Assembly: GCA_032768795.1 (NCBI GenBank)
Contig: CP136490.1
Coordinates: 8,556,001 to 8,620,000, forward strand
DNA: 64,000 nucleotides
From: Tremella fuciformis
Lineage: Eukaryota; Basidiomycota; Tremellomycetes; Tremellales; Tremellaceae
Direction of reading: 5' to 3'
The translations under genes were made by a program, and so were the position numbers. This document shows, piece by piece, positions 50,438-62,137 of this stretch. The notes beneath the pieces were generated by a model. The model worked only from the letters and a program-made list of their open reading frames with translations, did no database searches and was not told the origin of the DNA. Each line of letters begins with the position of its first letter. Positions within the stretch are counted from its first letter, which is position 1.

Positions 50438-52705
50438 ATGACGGTCCCAGAGAGCGGCGATTCGAGCATCGCGGCTGCACCTGCTGCCGCGGTCATCCCC
50501 CCGCTCGAGCCTCCATTGCAGGCTATCATAAGTGCAGATAACATCGGGCCGAGGCGAGTCCAGCTCGACATCCTTGAGCCTACCACGAGCGGCCGTCTCG
50601 ACCAGGATGGAGCGACACTCGCGGATATTGAAGCGAGCGCTGCCAGGGAGATGAGCTTGTTGACGCGAGTTATGATTGGGACGGCTACCATGTTGTGTTA
50701 CTTTGTTTCGGTGAGTGTCTCTTGGGCCTATTCATACCTTGAAATGTGGTACGGCCGGGAAGGAGGTTTAGCCGAGGAATGAGGAGATCAGCTTCAGGCT
50801 CGCAAAGATAGTGACGGTCATTTGGGTGTAGTTGTGAGGCTGAAGAGGCAACGGCAAAAGGGCGTGACGTTGGGTGCAGCTGATCACAGTCCGCGTCATT
50901 CACGGCTGTCGTCATGGTCGTTCCTTCAATCGCTAAAGATTTTGGCATATCCAACCTGGAAGCTCAATGGGTGACCTCAAGCTACGGCTTATCATATGGC
51001 TGGCAAATCTACCTGACCAAGTCGGAGCTTAGCTGACACCTCAGCACGCTGTTGGTCGCCGGTCGGATCGCTGACATCTACGGCCGGCGCACGCTGTTCG
51101 TTGGTGGGATGGGTTTCTACACTCTCTGCTCGATTGTATCTCCATTCATTCCGGTGGGTCCCCTCTGCGCCCCTGCCATCCGAACGTCCCTTGATGAGCA
51201 GAATTGGATCGCATTGTGCGTCATTCGCGCCTTTGCAGGTCTAGGGCTCGCCGTAGCCTCACCAGCTGCGTTCGGAATCACCGCAGTCTACTTTCCTGAG
51301 AACCCAAGTCGGACCGTGGCTTTCTCTGCACTCGCGCTTGGCAATCCCCTAGGAGCGATGGTGGGCACGTTGATTGGCGGCTCAATAGCTTCGGGTGGCA
51401 GGTACGTGTCGACAACGACGAGGCTGTTGGAACGCTGAGAGCAGGCATTCTTGGTCCTACCTGTACCTGGTATTCGCCGCCGTGTCCGCGTTCCCCATCG
51501 TGATCGGGGTCACCTCTCTGCCCGAGAAGTGGTGGACAGTGGGCCGCAGAGAGCCCATCGACTGGATAGGCGCCACAATAATCACGGGCGCCATCACCCT
51601 TTTCGCCTTCAGCCTCACCCAGAGCGGCGTAGTGGTGTACGGGTGGAAAACACCATGTGGGGTTGACAAGATATGAGAGGGTGGCTAGCTAAAAGTGCAG
51701 ACATCCCCGCGTTGTTCACATTGTCCATCTTACTGTTCGGCCTCTTCGCAGCGTACGAGCACCACCTGGAACAGTACCCAGACTCTAGGATTTCTCGGCG
51801 TGTTCCTCCGGTCGTCAAGATGTCACTCTTCACCCGCCAGAAGGGCCGGATCTCAGCCATCACATTCGGCTCTTTTGCGATCTTTACGTGTGTGCCGGGC
51901 TGGATCTACCTCACCAGCATATACTACCAGGATTACCAGGGATTGTCGGCTCTCGACAATGCCCTCAGGCTTGTTCCCTCGTGCGTGAGCGGGATGCTGG
52001 CGGCGGTATGTCCTTTCGCGCGACTGTGATGACTTCAAGAAGCGGTGCGAGCTGATGAGGGACTGGTCATCTACCTCTTACCCCGAGCACGGGCGGCATA
52101 CATCATGAGCGGCGGCGCCTTTCTTTCTGGGTACGCTACATCTCCTTGAACGAGATTGTGCAACTGAGGAATAGCATATCGTGCCTCATCTTCGCTGTTG
52201 AGCCATCAGGGACTAGCTATTGGAAGTACGAGCTCCTTGGCTGCTTTCTCATCTCGTTCGGCGCAGACATGTGAGCCCCTCGTAGTGAACAGCGGGTCCA
52301 GCTGACAAGTAAGGGGAGTTGTCGTAGGATCCATCATGGTATCCAACCTTGTGAAGGAGTAGCTTTATCCGCACCCGATGTCCTACGATCGCTGACACGA
52401 CTGCAGTGAGGAGCAATCTGTTGCCGGTGCAATCTTCCAAACCTCGGTACAGATCGCGTCGGCCTTTGGCATCTGCCTCTCGAGCCTCGTGGCAAACGAA
52501 CAGGCCAAGAAGACCGGCGATGTCCTGCAAGGTTTGAGAGATGCCTTTGGGATGAACGTCGGCTGGGCTTTGATAGGTCAGTCGGGGGCGCCCATTATGG
52601 ACCGTGCTGAAGCAGCAAGTCCCGATCGTTGTTATGTTTGCCTTGAGAGGGATCGGGGTGGCACAAGACTCGGCAAGACCCGAACGAAGTCGAGGAAGAG
52701 ACTGA
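50438..52705 (+). CDS. MFS transporter, DHA2 type
   Basis: Fourteen-TM multidrug/efflux-type transporter. Start at 50438 (MTVPESGDSSIAAAPAAAVI). About ten exons join in frame. Intron 1 is long (50711-50889, 179 nt), after CYFVS; exon 2 is SASFTAVVMVVPSIAKDFGI then NLEAQWVTSSYGLSYG, a normal DHA2 TM1-TM2 sequence. The next junction works only with a GC donor (intron 51003-51044), giving CTLLVAGRIADIYGRRTLF with motif A. Then CVIRAFAGLGLAVASPAAFG, WSYLYLVFAAVSAFPIVIG, EPIDWIGATIITGAITLFAF, and late exons GLVIYLLPRARAAYIMSGGA and VKDEEQSVAGAIFQTSVQIA. The last exon, VPIVVMFALRGIGVAQDSAR, ends at 52705. Substrate unknown. Confidence 0.78.
51003..51044 (+). other. GC-AG intron in the DHA2-type gene
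   Basis: The 42-nt intron starts GCAAAT and ends CTGACACCTCAG. No GT donor gives an open frame here; the GC donor restores SYGLSYGC-TLLVAGRIAD. Confidence 0.55.
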
Positions 52706-53253
52706 GCCCTTCCGGCTACTGTAAGGGGAGAACTGCGGGCCCAAACACTCGCAAAAAAGTGACCATCCCAGTCCCGTGCGTCGACAGGGTCTGTGCACCT
52801 CAGGCGAACCAGAACTTCCAAAGGAAAGCAAATGAGTAGATTAATTGCGATGCATGCGATGTCGTAAGAGGTTAGCATCGACGCAAGTGTATCCTATTCT
52901 TGACCGAATATTTGTCTGTCACTCAGGCCAGGTAACATTGCTGACGGATGAAATCATTCAGCACTCTGGCAAGCGTGCGCAGGCAATTCATTCACGAGTC
53001 CGGCGAGGTCCCATGCTGGTGTATACAATACCTAAGATTCGGGCAAGATCGGCATAGCTAGAGCTAGGGTGGTCGTGGCGTGAGGGGTCATCATGGTATC
53101 GCAGCTTCAGCATCGGCTGTTGGCCATCACCCCGTGCGTGCTACGAACGGATTCGGATCAATGCGTTTCGTGATATTAGAGGGAACATCAGGACAAAGTG
53201 GATAGTCCACTGTGCATGTTCACCACCTGCGGTCATACTGCGGGTCGGGATTC
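52706..53253. other. Convergent intergenic region, nothing recognised
   Basis: About 550 bases between the 3' ends of the DHA2-type gene and the second sugar porter. An open plus frame continues to 52839 but is non-homologous read-through past the last intron. Presumably holds both 3' UTRs. Confidence 0.45.
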
Positions 53254-55331
53254 TCAGGAGCTCTCGATCTGGGCGGAATCCTCCAGCTTCTCTAGGCCTT
53301 CGAGTCCGATTGGCGTCTGGTGCTGAGGCACTTCGGCGTGCACTGCCAGCGCCTGATCGCCTTCGAATGCAATCGCTATCTCTTCCAGAGTATAGCCCTT
53401 GGTTTCGACCATGTAAAAGTATGTCAAGATAAGCTGTCCAATGAGGAGGGGTAGATACACAAGGTAGTACTTCCAGCCGATGGCGGAGAGCGCAACCGAG
53501 TTGACGAAAGAGCTGTACTAGGAAAACCTCAGCTTGGAACATTGCAGAACACAAGTCGTTCGGTGGCATGACCTCACTCACCGCACCCCAGGCCTGGTTG
53601 ACCGTGTTCCATATCGCCATGCCCTTGCCCCGAATAGAGTAGTTTAAGATTTCTGTCGGGTCTGCCGTGAGTCTGGAGCCCTCGCGACCGACCTGCGACT
53701 CACAAGAGTAAAACAGTGGCTGAGCAAGGGAAAAGGCGATCGTGTAGAACCACACCATCACCACAGACGCGAGGCCTGCGGACCGATTGCCTTTGGAGTA
53801 TATTGCCCTGGTGACAGTCAGCATGATAGAATGAAAGGCAAGTTGCTCTCACCCAGTGGCGGCTAGTACAGCCATAAGCACGATCAGGACCGGCCAGATG
53901 CTGAGCACAATGGTGCGGCGGCGCATCCGGCCCAGAAGCCAGACGCCCGTCAACTGGAAGACAAACGCTAGCATGGCAAGACCAGCTCCGATGCCGGTGA
54001 GCTTGACGGCTCCAGTGATCCCAACGAGCTGAAGGATGACAGAGTCTGGTATGAGGTGACGCTTCCCGCTCCTAGAGGAAGCTGCTCACAGTAGAACTGA
54101 ATGATGTTGGAGCCGTTCATCTGCGGCATGAAAGTCATGAGGGAGACGAGACCGATCCGGTGCTTGTTCCCGGGAGCTTTGAAGATGTCTCGCCACCTGA
54201 GCTCCACCGCACTGGCCTCGGCAGCGAGTGCGCGATTTAGCTCTTCGTATTCGAACAGCACCAATTCGTCTTGCGCATTGCCGTTCCCATGATGCTCATT
54301 TGTCAGGCCCAACACTGATCCTGGACTTTGGGACTCACGTTTACGAAGAAAGAGAACGCCTCTTGTTCTTTGCCGATTGCCATGAGGAAACGGGGTGTCT
54401 CGGGGACCAGGTAGGAGGCGACGAGGATGTAAGCTGCCGGCCCAAGCTGAATTAGGTAGGGCACTCTCTGTAGGACATCAGTAGGGGCCCGACTGAAGAG
54501 CGGTGAGGTACCCATGCCCAAGACCCTTGGATGAACGAGCAGCCAAAGGTGACCCAACCTGCGGTGAAATTGCCTACGACCCACATGGCGGCCCAGAGCG
54601 CGCACATCATGGGTCGATTGCGAGGATGAGTCTGAGTGTAAGTCAATTGTGACGGTTCCAGTCATCAACGCCTCGATGAGATGCTCACGATCTCTTGCAT
54701 GATGATGGGAGCGGTCTGCAGGAATGCTGTGAGCCCAGAGCCAATGACCACTTTGGAGGCGACGAAAAGACCGTATCCAGCGCTGGGGGCTACGCCCGCG
54801 ATGCAGCCCATCACTGTGCCCATGATCATGGTAAGGCCGAACCCTGGTTCCATTAGATCTACAAGCCAAAGCCGGCGATCACTCACAGCGTACCGCCCAC
54901 CGACGACCATAACGATCAATGACAAAGGCGTTGACCGGACCCATGAGAACACCGGATATGTAGGCGGCCGCATTCAGGAGGCCAATCTGAGTCGACGACG
55001 GGTACTTGAGGTCCTCATGCCAAGAGGGCAGCGCGAGCAGGCCGCCCAGGATGGTCCCGTCACTGAATGTATGAGTGGCGGTCCACGCATGAAAGGGGCA
55101 AACACGCTATCCGTTGAGCATCTCCCCGATGAAGAGGATGGAGCAGAAACTTCAAGATCAGCGTCTGTGATTTGGGTAATTCAACCCACAAGAGTAATTT
55201 GCGTTCTCCTCGGTTTTGATACCATGGGACATCATCAGACGCATTGGACCTGCCATCAGATACGAGCGTGTCAAGGTACGTTTGGCTGACAACGACTTCC
55301 AATCCACGGGACTGCCGAATTCGGACTCCAT
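53254..55331 (-). CDS. MFS sugar porter (lactose/hexose permease type)
   Basis: Start at 55331: MESEFGSPVDWKSL, then three short introns before the first membrane helix. Joined exons read SNASDDVPWYQNRGERKLLL then FCSILFIGEMLNGYDGTILG, a textbook first helix (NGYDGT). The intron inside NGY is GC-AG (55063-55107). Further signatures: LPSWHEDLKYPSSTQIGLLN, FVIDRYGRR (motif A), GYGLFVASKVVIGSGLTAFL, PRNRPMMCALWAAMWVVGNF, YLVPETPRFLMAIGKEQEAF, LMTFMPQMNGSNIIQFYCEQ in TM7, YLVYLPLLIGQLILTYFYMV, and ETKGYTLEEIAIAFEGDQAL. Stop at 53256-53254. Family members carry lactose, cellobiose and other glycosides, which fits the GH1 beta-glucosidase 3 kb away. Confidence 0.88.
55063..55107 (-). other. GC-AG intron in the sugar porter gene
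   Basis: A 45-nt intron with GCGTGT at the 5' end and CATTCAG at the 3' end on the minus strand. Splicing joins AAC-GGA-TA to T-GAC-GGG, restoring the conserved NGYDG of TM1. No GT donor fits the frame. Confidence 0.7.
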
Positions 55332-55669
55332 ATCTCCTTGGGTCGTAGCTAGTGGAATGTCAAGAGAGCAGGCGCAGAGTTGTGGACGGATAGACGGTGC
55401 GAAGTGGGCCCCAATATATGCGTACCCGGGCAGGAGGCTCAGAAGCTCCGAGCGAGAATTTCGGTCGGGCAAGTGCTTCACGCCACGCCGAAACCTTAAG
55501 CCATGCTTCAGCCCCATCGAGCGAATTTCTCGGACAGGAACAGCTTAGTAGGTGCGGGAAAGAATCCTCGTTGAGAGATGTCCGACTGGCTCGCAATGAA
55601 AGTAGAGGCCCTTCGTCTCAACAATTGCATGACTCATCCGGGAGAGGCGGGCTAGGAGTAAAGCACAAC
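55332..55669. promoter_or_regulatory. Promoter of the sugar porter / 3' flank of the regulator
   Basis: About 340 bases upstream of the porter start and past the stop of the minus-strand regulator. GC-rich, no clear TATA box or repeat. Confidence 0.35.
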
Positions 55670-58154
55670 TTAGCCTCGTGGCTCGAACTCGGCCACCGAG
55701 TTGAACCAGCTGAACCAGTCCATGCCTTCGTCCAGCCCGGGCAGTCCTCCCAACGACGGATCAGCCGCGGAACGCAATTCCTGGTCCAGCATGTCCTGCA
55801 GTAACACTTTAGCCTGGATAGAAATAGCATTCTGGCGGGGGGTATCCGCCAAGCACTTGATGCAGTCGGCGACTTGCACACGCAACATCGGTCTATCCTC
55901 GTCCAGTGGATTCCCGTACAGAAGCTCGGAAGCAAGAACCGCCCCGGCGAGACTTGTGCTCGCGGACACGTGCCTAAGCATCAGCAGCAGCCCAGGTCGC
56001 CTTCGAATGGAATGCAATGACCAAGTCTTGGTCCACATTTCCGGGACTTTTTGCAGCCTGGCTGTCAAGATTGCGCGCGCAGAAACCAGTATCTTCTGTT
56101 CATAGTCAGCACCCGTTCGAGGGACGATCGCTTCACCTGGTGAGCGGACTCTTCCATGCGACCGCCACTCCTACGTCCAGTAAATGGGCGATAAAGCAAC
56201 AAGCGTGTGGTCCACAAAGTTATGTTGATCTCGTATTGAAACCACTGAAGCTGTTTCAGCCTCAAACCAGTGACGCGCTCGCAGTCTGCTTGAAAGCTGG
56301 CCACGATGCTGTCCAGGCGTTGGTCAAAGTCGCACGTGAGTTGAAATCTGGTGTTGACGTTGTCCTCGTTGGCAATGCAACAGACAAAGCTTCGGATGCT
56401 GTCGGTTACTCTCTGCAAACACAACAAGCTACTGTTGTTAGCGATCAATCGGTTGACAGACGCACCTTGAGACGCGTGGCAGCCCACTCGACCCTGATCT
56501 TTCGGTCGACCTATCCATCTCGGAATCTTCCATAGTGTATGGTGGGCTCGACTTGACGACTGCGATCATGAGAACTTGCGCCGAGACGCTCGCGACCTAC
56601 TAGGGTAGACTATGGAAGCCTCCATGCCCTCAAGCCCAAAGCTACGGTTTCTTATCATCGGGTCGAAACCGTTTGGTCTGTTCTTACCATTCATCGATAC
56701 ACAAGCAGGTCCAGATGCGCTTGGCGAGCTCTCGCTCGATGTGGTCGCTCGGAGTGTCCCCTTCCACAATGCGATCGTACTTCATGCTGCGCGCAACGGC
56801 GATTCCGCAATGGATGAGAGATCGCATATAGTTCGTCCGTCTATCAAAGATGAGCCATGCTTCATTAAAGCTGCTGACCGTACCCGACAGCATATGCCAC
56901 AAGGGTCAGTATGCATATTGCTTGCAGGGCCTCGAGTGAGCCGGCCTCCATGAATCGAGTCGCCTTCAGACACTGCATTGACAAGTCGCAGAGCAAAGCA
57001 GGAAGCTCTTGGATTGCGTCTGATTGATGACGGTGTCAGCAGACATTAGCGCGGAAGAGCTCAAAGCTCACCCGGCAACACCACCCCGGCACCAAAGACA
57101 ACCTCTGCCGGGTCCATGAAGTATAGGCTGCACTATCGATGAGCACCAGCGTATCTATTTTGACAGAAGACAGACCGAGATAATCGCAAAATCTGCAAAT
57201 GGGGGTCAGCGCGGGAAACTTGTAGAGCTTCAAGACTCACACACTGCCAAAAATCGGTAGGGTTTATCGATTGGCAAGCCGGCCTTCCGAGAATCGCACC
57301 AAGCCTCATGTTCCAACAGGAAGGATGGCTCGTGACAGACACAGTGCTTCCAGTCGAGGAAGTCGAAATGGAATTTGACGAGGTAGGCGCTTGTGTCTGG
57401 AGAAATGATAGTCAGAGCCAACGCTACGAGCTCATCCGTAGGGGCGTGCTGCCCTGATTTAGCTCTGCCGGCCACAGGCAATCGTGGCTACGCACGCCAA
57501 CATCATCAACAGGAAGCGACAGGTCAATCAGCCCGCTTAGCTCCGCAATCGAGCGGTTCAGACCAGGTGATGGATCCGAAGCGTCGCCCGAGGAATTCTC
57601 CTCGGAGTGTGGACGCAAATTGAACTCTGTCGGAGATGAGTTTGTTGGAGATGCGGACTCGGAGGGGGAAGCCTGGGGCGCATCGATCTCCAGTCTTGCT
57701 TCCAATACCCGGATCCTTTTCTCCTGAGAGGCGATGTACCTGTGCAACGTCCCATTCTCCTTTCTCAACTCGGACAATGTAGGTTGGCGTCGGTCTTTAC
57801 GTTCGGACCGCGATTGATGTCCACCCGTCACTTGCCCATTGACTATACGAGATCTGTTGGAGATGTCAGACGTCAAGGTACTCCCAGCTTTGACACTCAC
57901 TCTTGCTGACACAGTGACTCGATTCCCCGTTGGACGCATCTGGAGCAGGGCAATTGCATGTCACATTTGACCTTTCGGCGGTAGCAGAATCCGCAACTGC
58001 TGGTCAGAGAAGCAGTCTTCGCCTTGGCCGAGCACGCCTTTTCACCACTCGCTGACTGGTCTTGATGGGAGTTTCGAGCAGTGGAGTTGACGGCATTGTT
58101 CTGCCCAGAGGTTTGGAGAACGGAACTTGAACAACCCGCCAGAACGCATGACAA
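55670..58154 (-). CDS. Zn2Cys6 transcription factor with fungal middle-homology domain
   Basis: Start at 58154 (MSCVLAGCSSSVLQTSGQNN). The zinc cluster is contiguous in the first exon: CGFCYRRKVKCDMQLPC then SRCVQRGIESLC. After an intron comes a coiled-coil segment (LSELRKENGTLHRYIASQEK then RIRVLEARLE), the usual dimerisation element. A Ser/Pro linker leads to the Fungal_trans domain: VKFHFDFLDWKHCVCHEPSF, RRTNYMRSLIHCGIAVARSM and ELAKRIWTCLCIDEW, the last two being its best-conserved helices. The C-terminus DEGMDWFSWFNSVAEFEPRG is acidic-aromatic, as in an activation domain. Lying between a glycoside-type porter and a GH1 enzyme on the same strand, it is the likely pathway activator (inference). 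Confidence 0.85.
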
Positions 58155-58293
58155 GCTCAGCCGGAATTACGCGGGGACCGTCTCCGTGGCTTCACCGGAG
58201 TAGATAAATTGGCAACAGCTAATGCATATGTTCTGGACCTATGACCTGTTCAGAGAATTTCTCATCGTACGCATATATACTCTTCGCAAGGTA

Positions 58294-60213
58294 TCAGTCC
58301 GCGGCTCTAACTACGTGATGCCAGATTCGCTGCAGTACTTTACTCGAGTTCTTAGGGTGCCTCTTGAACCCGTGATCCGTGTCCACCAGTGCGACACCGA
58401 ATCGAGGGGTATAGCCTTGCTCCCATTCCAAGTTGCTTGCAGGTCAGATGAGTCACACAAAAGCAGGCTAAGCTCACTCCATCAAGCTCCAAGCGCAATA
58501 TGTGTCCACGACCGCCCCATCCTTGACCACCGCGTCGCAGAGAGCCTTGACGTACTCGTTGAAGTATTCTTGTCGTTCTTTGTCGTCAAGAATGGCTTCA
58601 AACGGAAGGTCCGCTTCTCCGTCTATGGGATATCCATTCTCCATGATCTTGATAGGCGCTTCCAAGAACTGTGCGTAGTTGCTCCAGCAGTATGCGATGA
58701 TCTTACGGAATCCCCAGGGCACTACAAGCACCATTAGCCAATGGGCCCATGCCGGGAGTCGACTCACCCATATGCGGATGCCCATTCTTGCCTCGTTTCC
58801 CAATGAGCTTGCCGTCCTTCTCGAACACCCTCTTCACTCCGCCTCCGATAATGCTAGGCCAGTGACCGTCTCCCCCGAGAGGCTCGCAGACCTCTCCAGT
58901 CGTCCAGGCGGTACCGTACGAGTTGAGCCCAAAACTCAGAGTCAGCTTGGCTCACCAAAGGGCGAATCTCTGACGTACTAGTCGGAAGAACGGTGAATGA
59001 CCTTCAACTCGTCTGGCGTAAAGTGCCTATGTCCCAGACTGATGGTGTTGTACGTGACCTCGTTTTCGACGCCGTTGACTAGGACGGGTAAGTGTCCGGC
59101 TGTAAAGTGGCACGGGAGTAGTAGCACCCACAAATGGGGTCTGCGAACTGGCAGGTCAGCCACAAGCTGGGGACCATTCCGAATGGCTTACCCATCCGAT
59201 GCCCCGCTGCAACGCATCATGGGCGGCAGTCCTGGCTGCTCCGGAATCATCAATGGGCTCGCTCCAGTCCATGCCCTGTGAGATGCTGTCAGCCTGACGC
59301 CACAAACGGGGTGAACTTGGCGTACAATGACAATTCCTATAACACCGTTCTGCGTCGGCTGGAAGCGCTGGTGGTAGAGCTGTCCGGCGAAGCCATGAGC
59401 AAGCAGGAGGCGAAACCCGATGCTAATGATAAACACGACATTGCCTCGAGAAGTGCGTGTCGTCTCACCGGTAGAAGTCTGATCGCCCGAAATTCTTCCT
59501 CAGGTATTGAGCGGTGAGTACTGTGAACACGTACGGCTGGCCTGTGTGAGCCAAGCGGCCTCGGGTGAGAGCAAAGATGCACACCTCATTGATCGTCGCC
59601 CACGTTTTCACTCGATCTCCAAATCTTTCGAAACAGATCCGGGCGTAATTGATGAAATCATTGACAATCGAATATGGATCGTCGCACGTCCACCCCTTGT
59701 ACTTCTCTTCCAACGCGAGAGGCGTGTCAAAGTGGAATAGCGTAACAATCGGCTGAATGCCCTCGGTAAGTAGGGCATCGATCTGCACCGTCAGCTGCCA
59801 CGCAGACTGTGACCACGACGCCGCCAGCACGGACCAGACTGTTGTAGTATTGTATCCCTTTCTCGTTGACTGGTTGACCAGCTGCTCCATTGGGTATGAT
59901 GCGCGACCACGATATGGAGAATCGATAAACTTTCGAGCCAAACTGCTTCAGCAGGGCCACATCGTCTTTCCACTGTTCGTAGGAATTGCAGGCGTCTTTG
60001 CCGTCCCACGCGAAATCTTTGAAGACCTTGTCCCAGACACACGGTCCCCGCCCATCCTTGTCGACAGCTCCTTCGATCTGGTAAGCCGCCGTCCTGCTAT
60101 TCAGTCCCACTTCTAGAGAATGCAGATACTCACGCGTAACCATGTCCAAAACCTGCGGGAAGAACACCTCTATAGTCTAGGTCGTTGATTAGGCTCTCCA
60201 CGAAATGCGTCAT
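58294..60213 (-). CDS. Beta-glucosidase, glycoside hydrolase family 1
   Basis: Retaining beta-glycosidase. Start at 60213: MTHFVESLINDLDYRGVLPA, then a 40-nt intron inside GFGHGYA-TAAYQIEGAVDKD, the GH1 N-terminal signature. Further motifs: YRFSISWSRIIPNG, TLFHFDTPLALEEKYKGW, and ATINE joined by a 48-nt intron to PYVF, restoring the acid/base motif NEP. Exons then give LLLAHGFAGQLYHQRFQPTQ and GIVI-GMDWSEPIDDSGAA. The nucleophile is in IKIMENGYP (ENG), and CAWSLMD joined to NLEWEQGYTPRFG is the usual C-terminal aglycone region. Stop at 58296-58294. No signal peptide, so an intracellular enzyme acting on imported glycosides. Uninterrupted reading of the raw frame gives a false NEV, an intron artefact. 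Confidence 0.88.
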
Positions 60214-60789
60214 TCTCGAGGGGGGAGCTGATGGGTGTGCAGCATCGAAACCACATGATCTCCATAGGCTTATCAGAGGTTCTTTCCAGCAGACGATTCG
60301 GACTCGATACGAGTAAATGAGGACTCGACCGCGATTCCCGCTCGATATTCTCGGCCGCTATCCTCGGTCAACACCTGGTCAGGTCACGACCAGTATCTAA
60401 GGCCGCTCGCTGCACGCAACGCTCATTCCTAAGCCAAGGGATCTCGCCCGACGGTTTCGGCATACTTGATTCGGACCCGCGCCGCCTGTTGCTTTCACGT
60501 GACGCGGGTCTCCCTGCTTTTAACTAACGTGAGGTCTGTTGCCGAACTCGGGGCAGAGAGGAGGTGTCCCCGAATGCCCGACTAGCCAATGTATAACGAG
60601 TCAGTGAGGCAGTCAGGAACCGTTCCGGTTGGCCGGAGCCGGCTGCTGTCCCCTTCGGCGCGCTGCAAGTCTGATCGGGGGACGCTACCCCGACGGGGAA
60701 CGAGTGCATGTGATGGTCGCTGCGATAGCGACACGCAATGTGAGACCCATATACTTTGCGAGACTGGTTGCCAAAGCAACATCACCACA
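60214..60789. promoter_or_regulatory. Divergent promoter, GH1 beta-glucosidase and HpcH/HpaI aldolase
   Basis: About 580 bases between divergent starts. TCACGTGA at 60495-60502 is a palindromic E-box. CCGGTTGGCCGGAGCCGGC at about 60625-60643 has three CCGG-type half sites close to the aldolase start, suited to a zinc-cluster protein such as the neighbouring regulator (inference). Confidence 0.45.
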
Positions 60790-61836
60790 ATGAACGCTGC
60801 AAACGGTGTCGACTCTGCGCTGGCGGCGGCACGACAACTCGCCGTCCCGAATCGGTTAAAGAACCAGATGGAAGCTGGGCAGCTTGCTCACTCCTGCTCC
60901 ATCAAGTTCATCAGCAACGTCGAGGCCGTGTCCATGATCGCCGTTGCCGGCTACGATGCAGTGCTAATCGACTTGGAGCACGGCCAGCTCGGGCTCGACG
61001 TGGCCAACCAGCTCAGCGTGACCGCCCTTTTGGCTGGGTGGGTGCCCTTCATTCAACCAAGAGGCAAAGGCTTATCACAGAATCTGCCCTATCGTCCGAG
61101 TGCCGGCCAATTCGTCCGACTACATCTCGCGGGCTCTGGATGGTGGTGCTCAAGCCATCATCGTCCCGCACGTGAACACGGCGGAAGAGGCAGAAAATGT
61201 CGTTCGATGCGCGCGATTCACGCCGCAAGGGGAACGATCCGCCACAGGTGGCATGCCAGTGCTGCGCTACTCCAGTGTAGCCGCGAAGTACGCCAACGTG
61301 GTTTGCAACGAGAACATCACTGTCATATGTATGATAGAGTCGCAAATCGGGCTGGCGAATGTCGAGTACGTCTATGCTTCACTACACGGCAGATCGTCTT
61401 TCTGATGTACAGAGCGATCGCTGCCGTGCCCGGGGTGGACATGTTGCTGGTTGGGCACGGGGACCTCACGCAGGAGTGAGCATGCTAGCACGACATATTT
61501 GGTTATTGACTGTACAGCTTCGGTATTCCAGGGGAATACGACGACCCCCGCATCGGTAACGCTTTCGGCAAGATCTGTGCCGCTGCTGAGAAGGCCTCTG
61601 TCGACGGTCGACGGGTGTTTGTGGGCATCGGAGGTCTTCAGTAAGTCATAGCGGAGCGCATGGTCTGCTGCTGACGGGCAAGTGGGCGCCCAGATCTCCA
61701 GCAAAAGCTTGCATCCAAATACTCGAACGCTAGGTTTGCCATGTCTGGCTCGGACAACGGGTTCCTTCTGGAAAGATTGCTGGCGGGCGCGAAAACGTCT
61801 CAGGGCGTGACAGCGGCTGTTCAGGCTGCATCCTGA
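60790..61836 (+). CDS. HpcH/HpaI-type aldolase
   Basis: Class II, metal-dependent pyruvate aldolase of the 2-dehydro-3-deoxyglucarate / 4-hydroxy-2-oxoheptanedioate group. Start at 60790 (MNAANGVDSALAAARQLAVP). Motifs: SCSIKFISNVEAVSMIAVAG, YDAVLIDLEHGQLGLDVANQ (catalytic His/metal region), RALDGGAQAIIVPHVNTAEE with the metal-binding segment, TVICMIESQIGLANVE (metal Glu), VDMLLVGHGDLTQ joined to DFGIPGEYDDPRIGNAFGKI, and VFVGIGGL joined to HGRPDLQQKLASKYSNARFA. It ends TAAVQAAS. Introns of 40-50 nt, four or five in all. It would split a 2-keto-3-deoxy acid to pyruvate and an aldehyde. Divergent from the GH1 enzyme. Confidence 0.86.
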
Positions 61837-62137
61837 CCCCTTTGCTACCCATAGTATCGTTATGCATTCCTTTCAGCCGCTGTACCGTACGGAGTCACGT
61901 CCAATCAGAAGCTCATCATTGACCCGTCAGGCAGCATAGGCGATAAGGGTTCGATAAGCCCCATTCCCCGCCGCGCTCCGAGATTGCGCGTCGGGGAACA
62001 TGCCCGGGACGCTTGCAGCCTCGCCGTCGGACCGTGATTGGAAGATGGTTTCTGATCGTACATTCATAAGTTGCATGACAGACAGCGAAATTCAGTACTA
62101 GAACAGTCGCGTCCGGACGCAAAACCCATCGTTCACC
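61837..62137. promoter_or_regulatory. Promoter of the RidA-family gene
   Basis: About 300 bases between the aldolase stop and the RidA start, both on the plus strand. No TATA box or repeat recognised. Confidence 0.35.

Noticed and set aside
50990..51050. Possible destroyed splice site or pseudogene in the DHA2-type transporter.
   Set aside because: A GC donor two codons further gives an in-frame 42-nt intron of normal length with a CTGAC branch site, so decay need not be invoked.
59500..59620. GH1 enzyme seemed to lack the NEP acid/base motif (raw frame reads NEV).
   Set aside because: A 48-nt GT-AG intron right after NE joins to PYVF and restores NEP; likewise WSLMD-NLEW is restored by the next intron.
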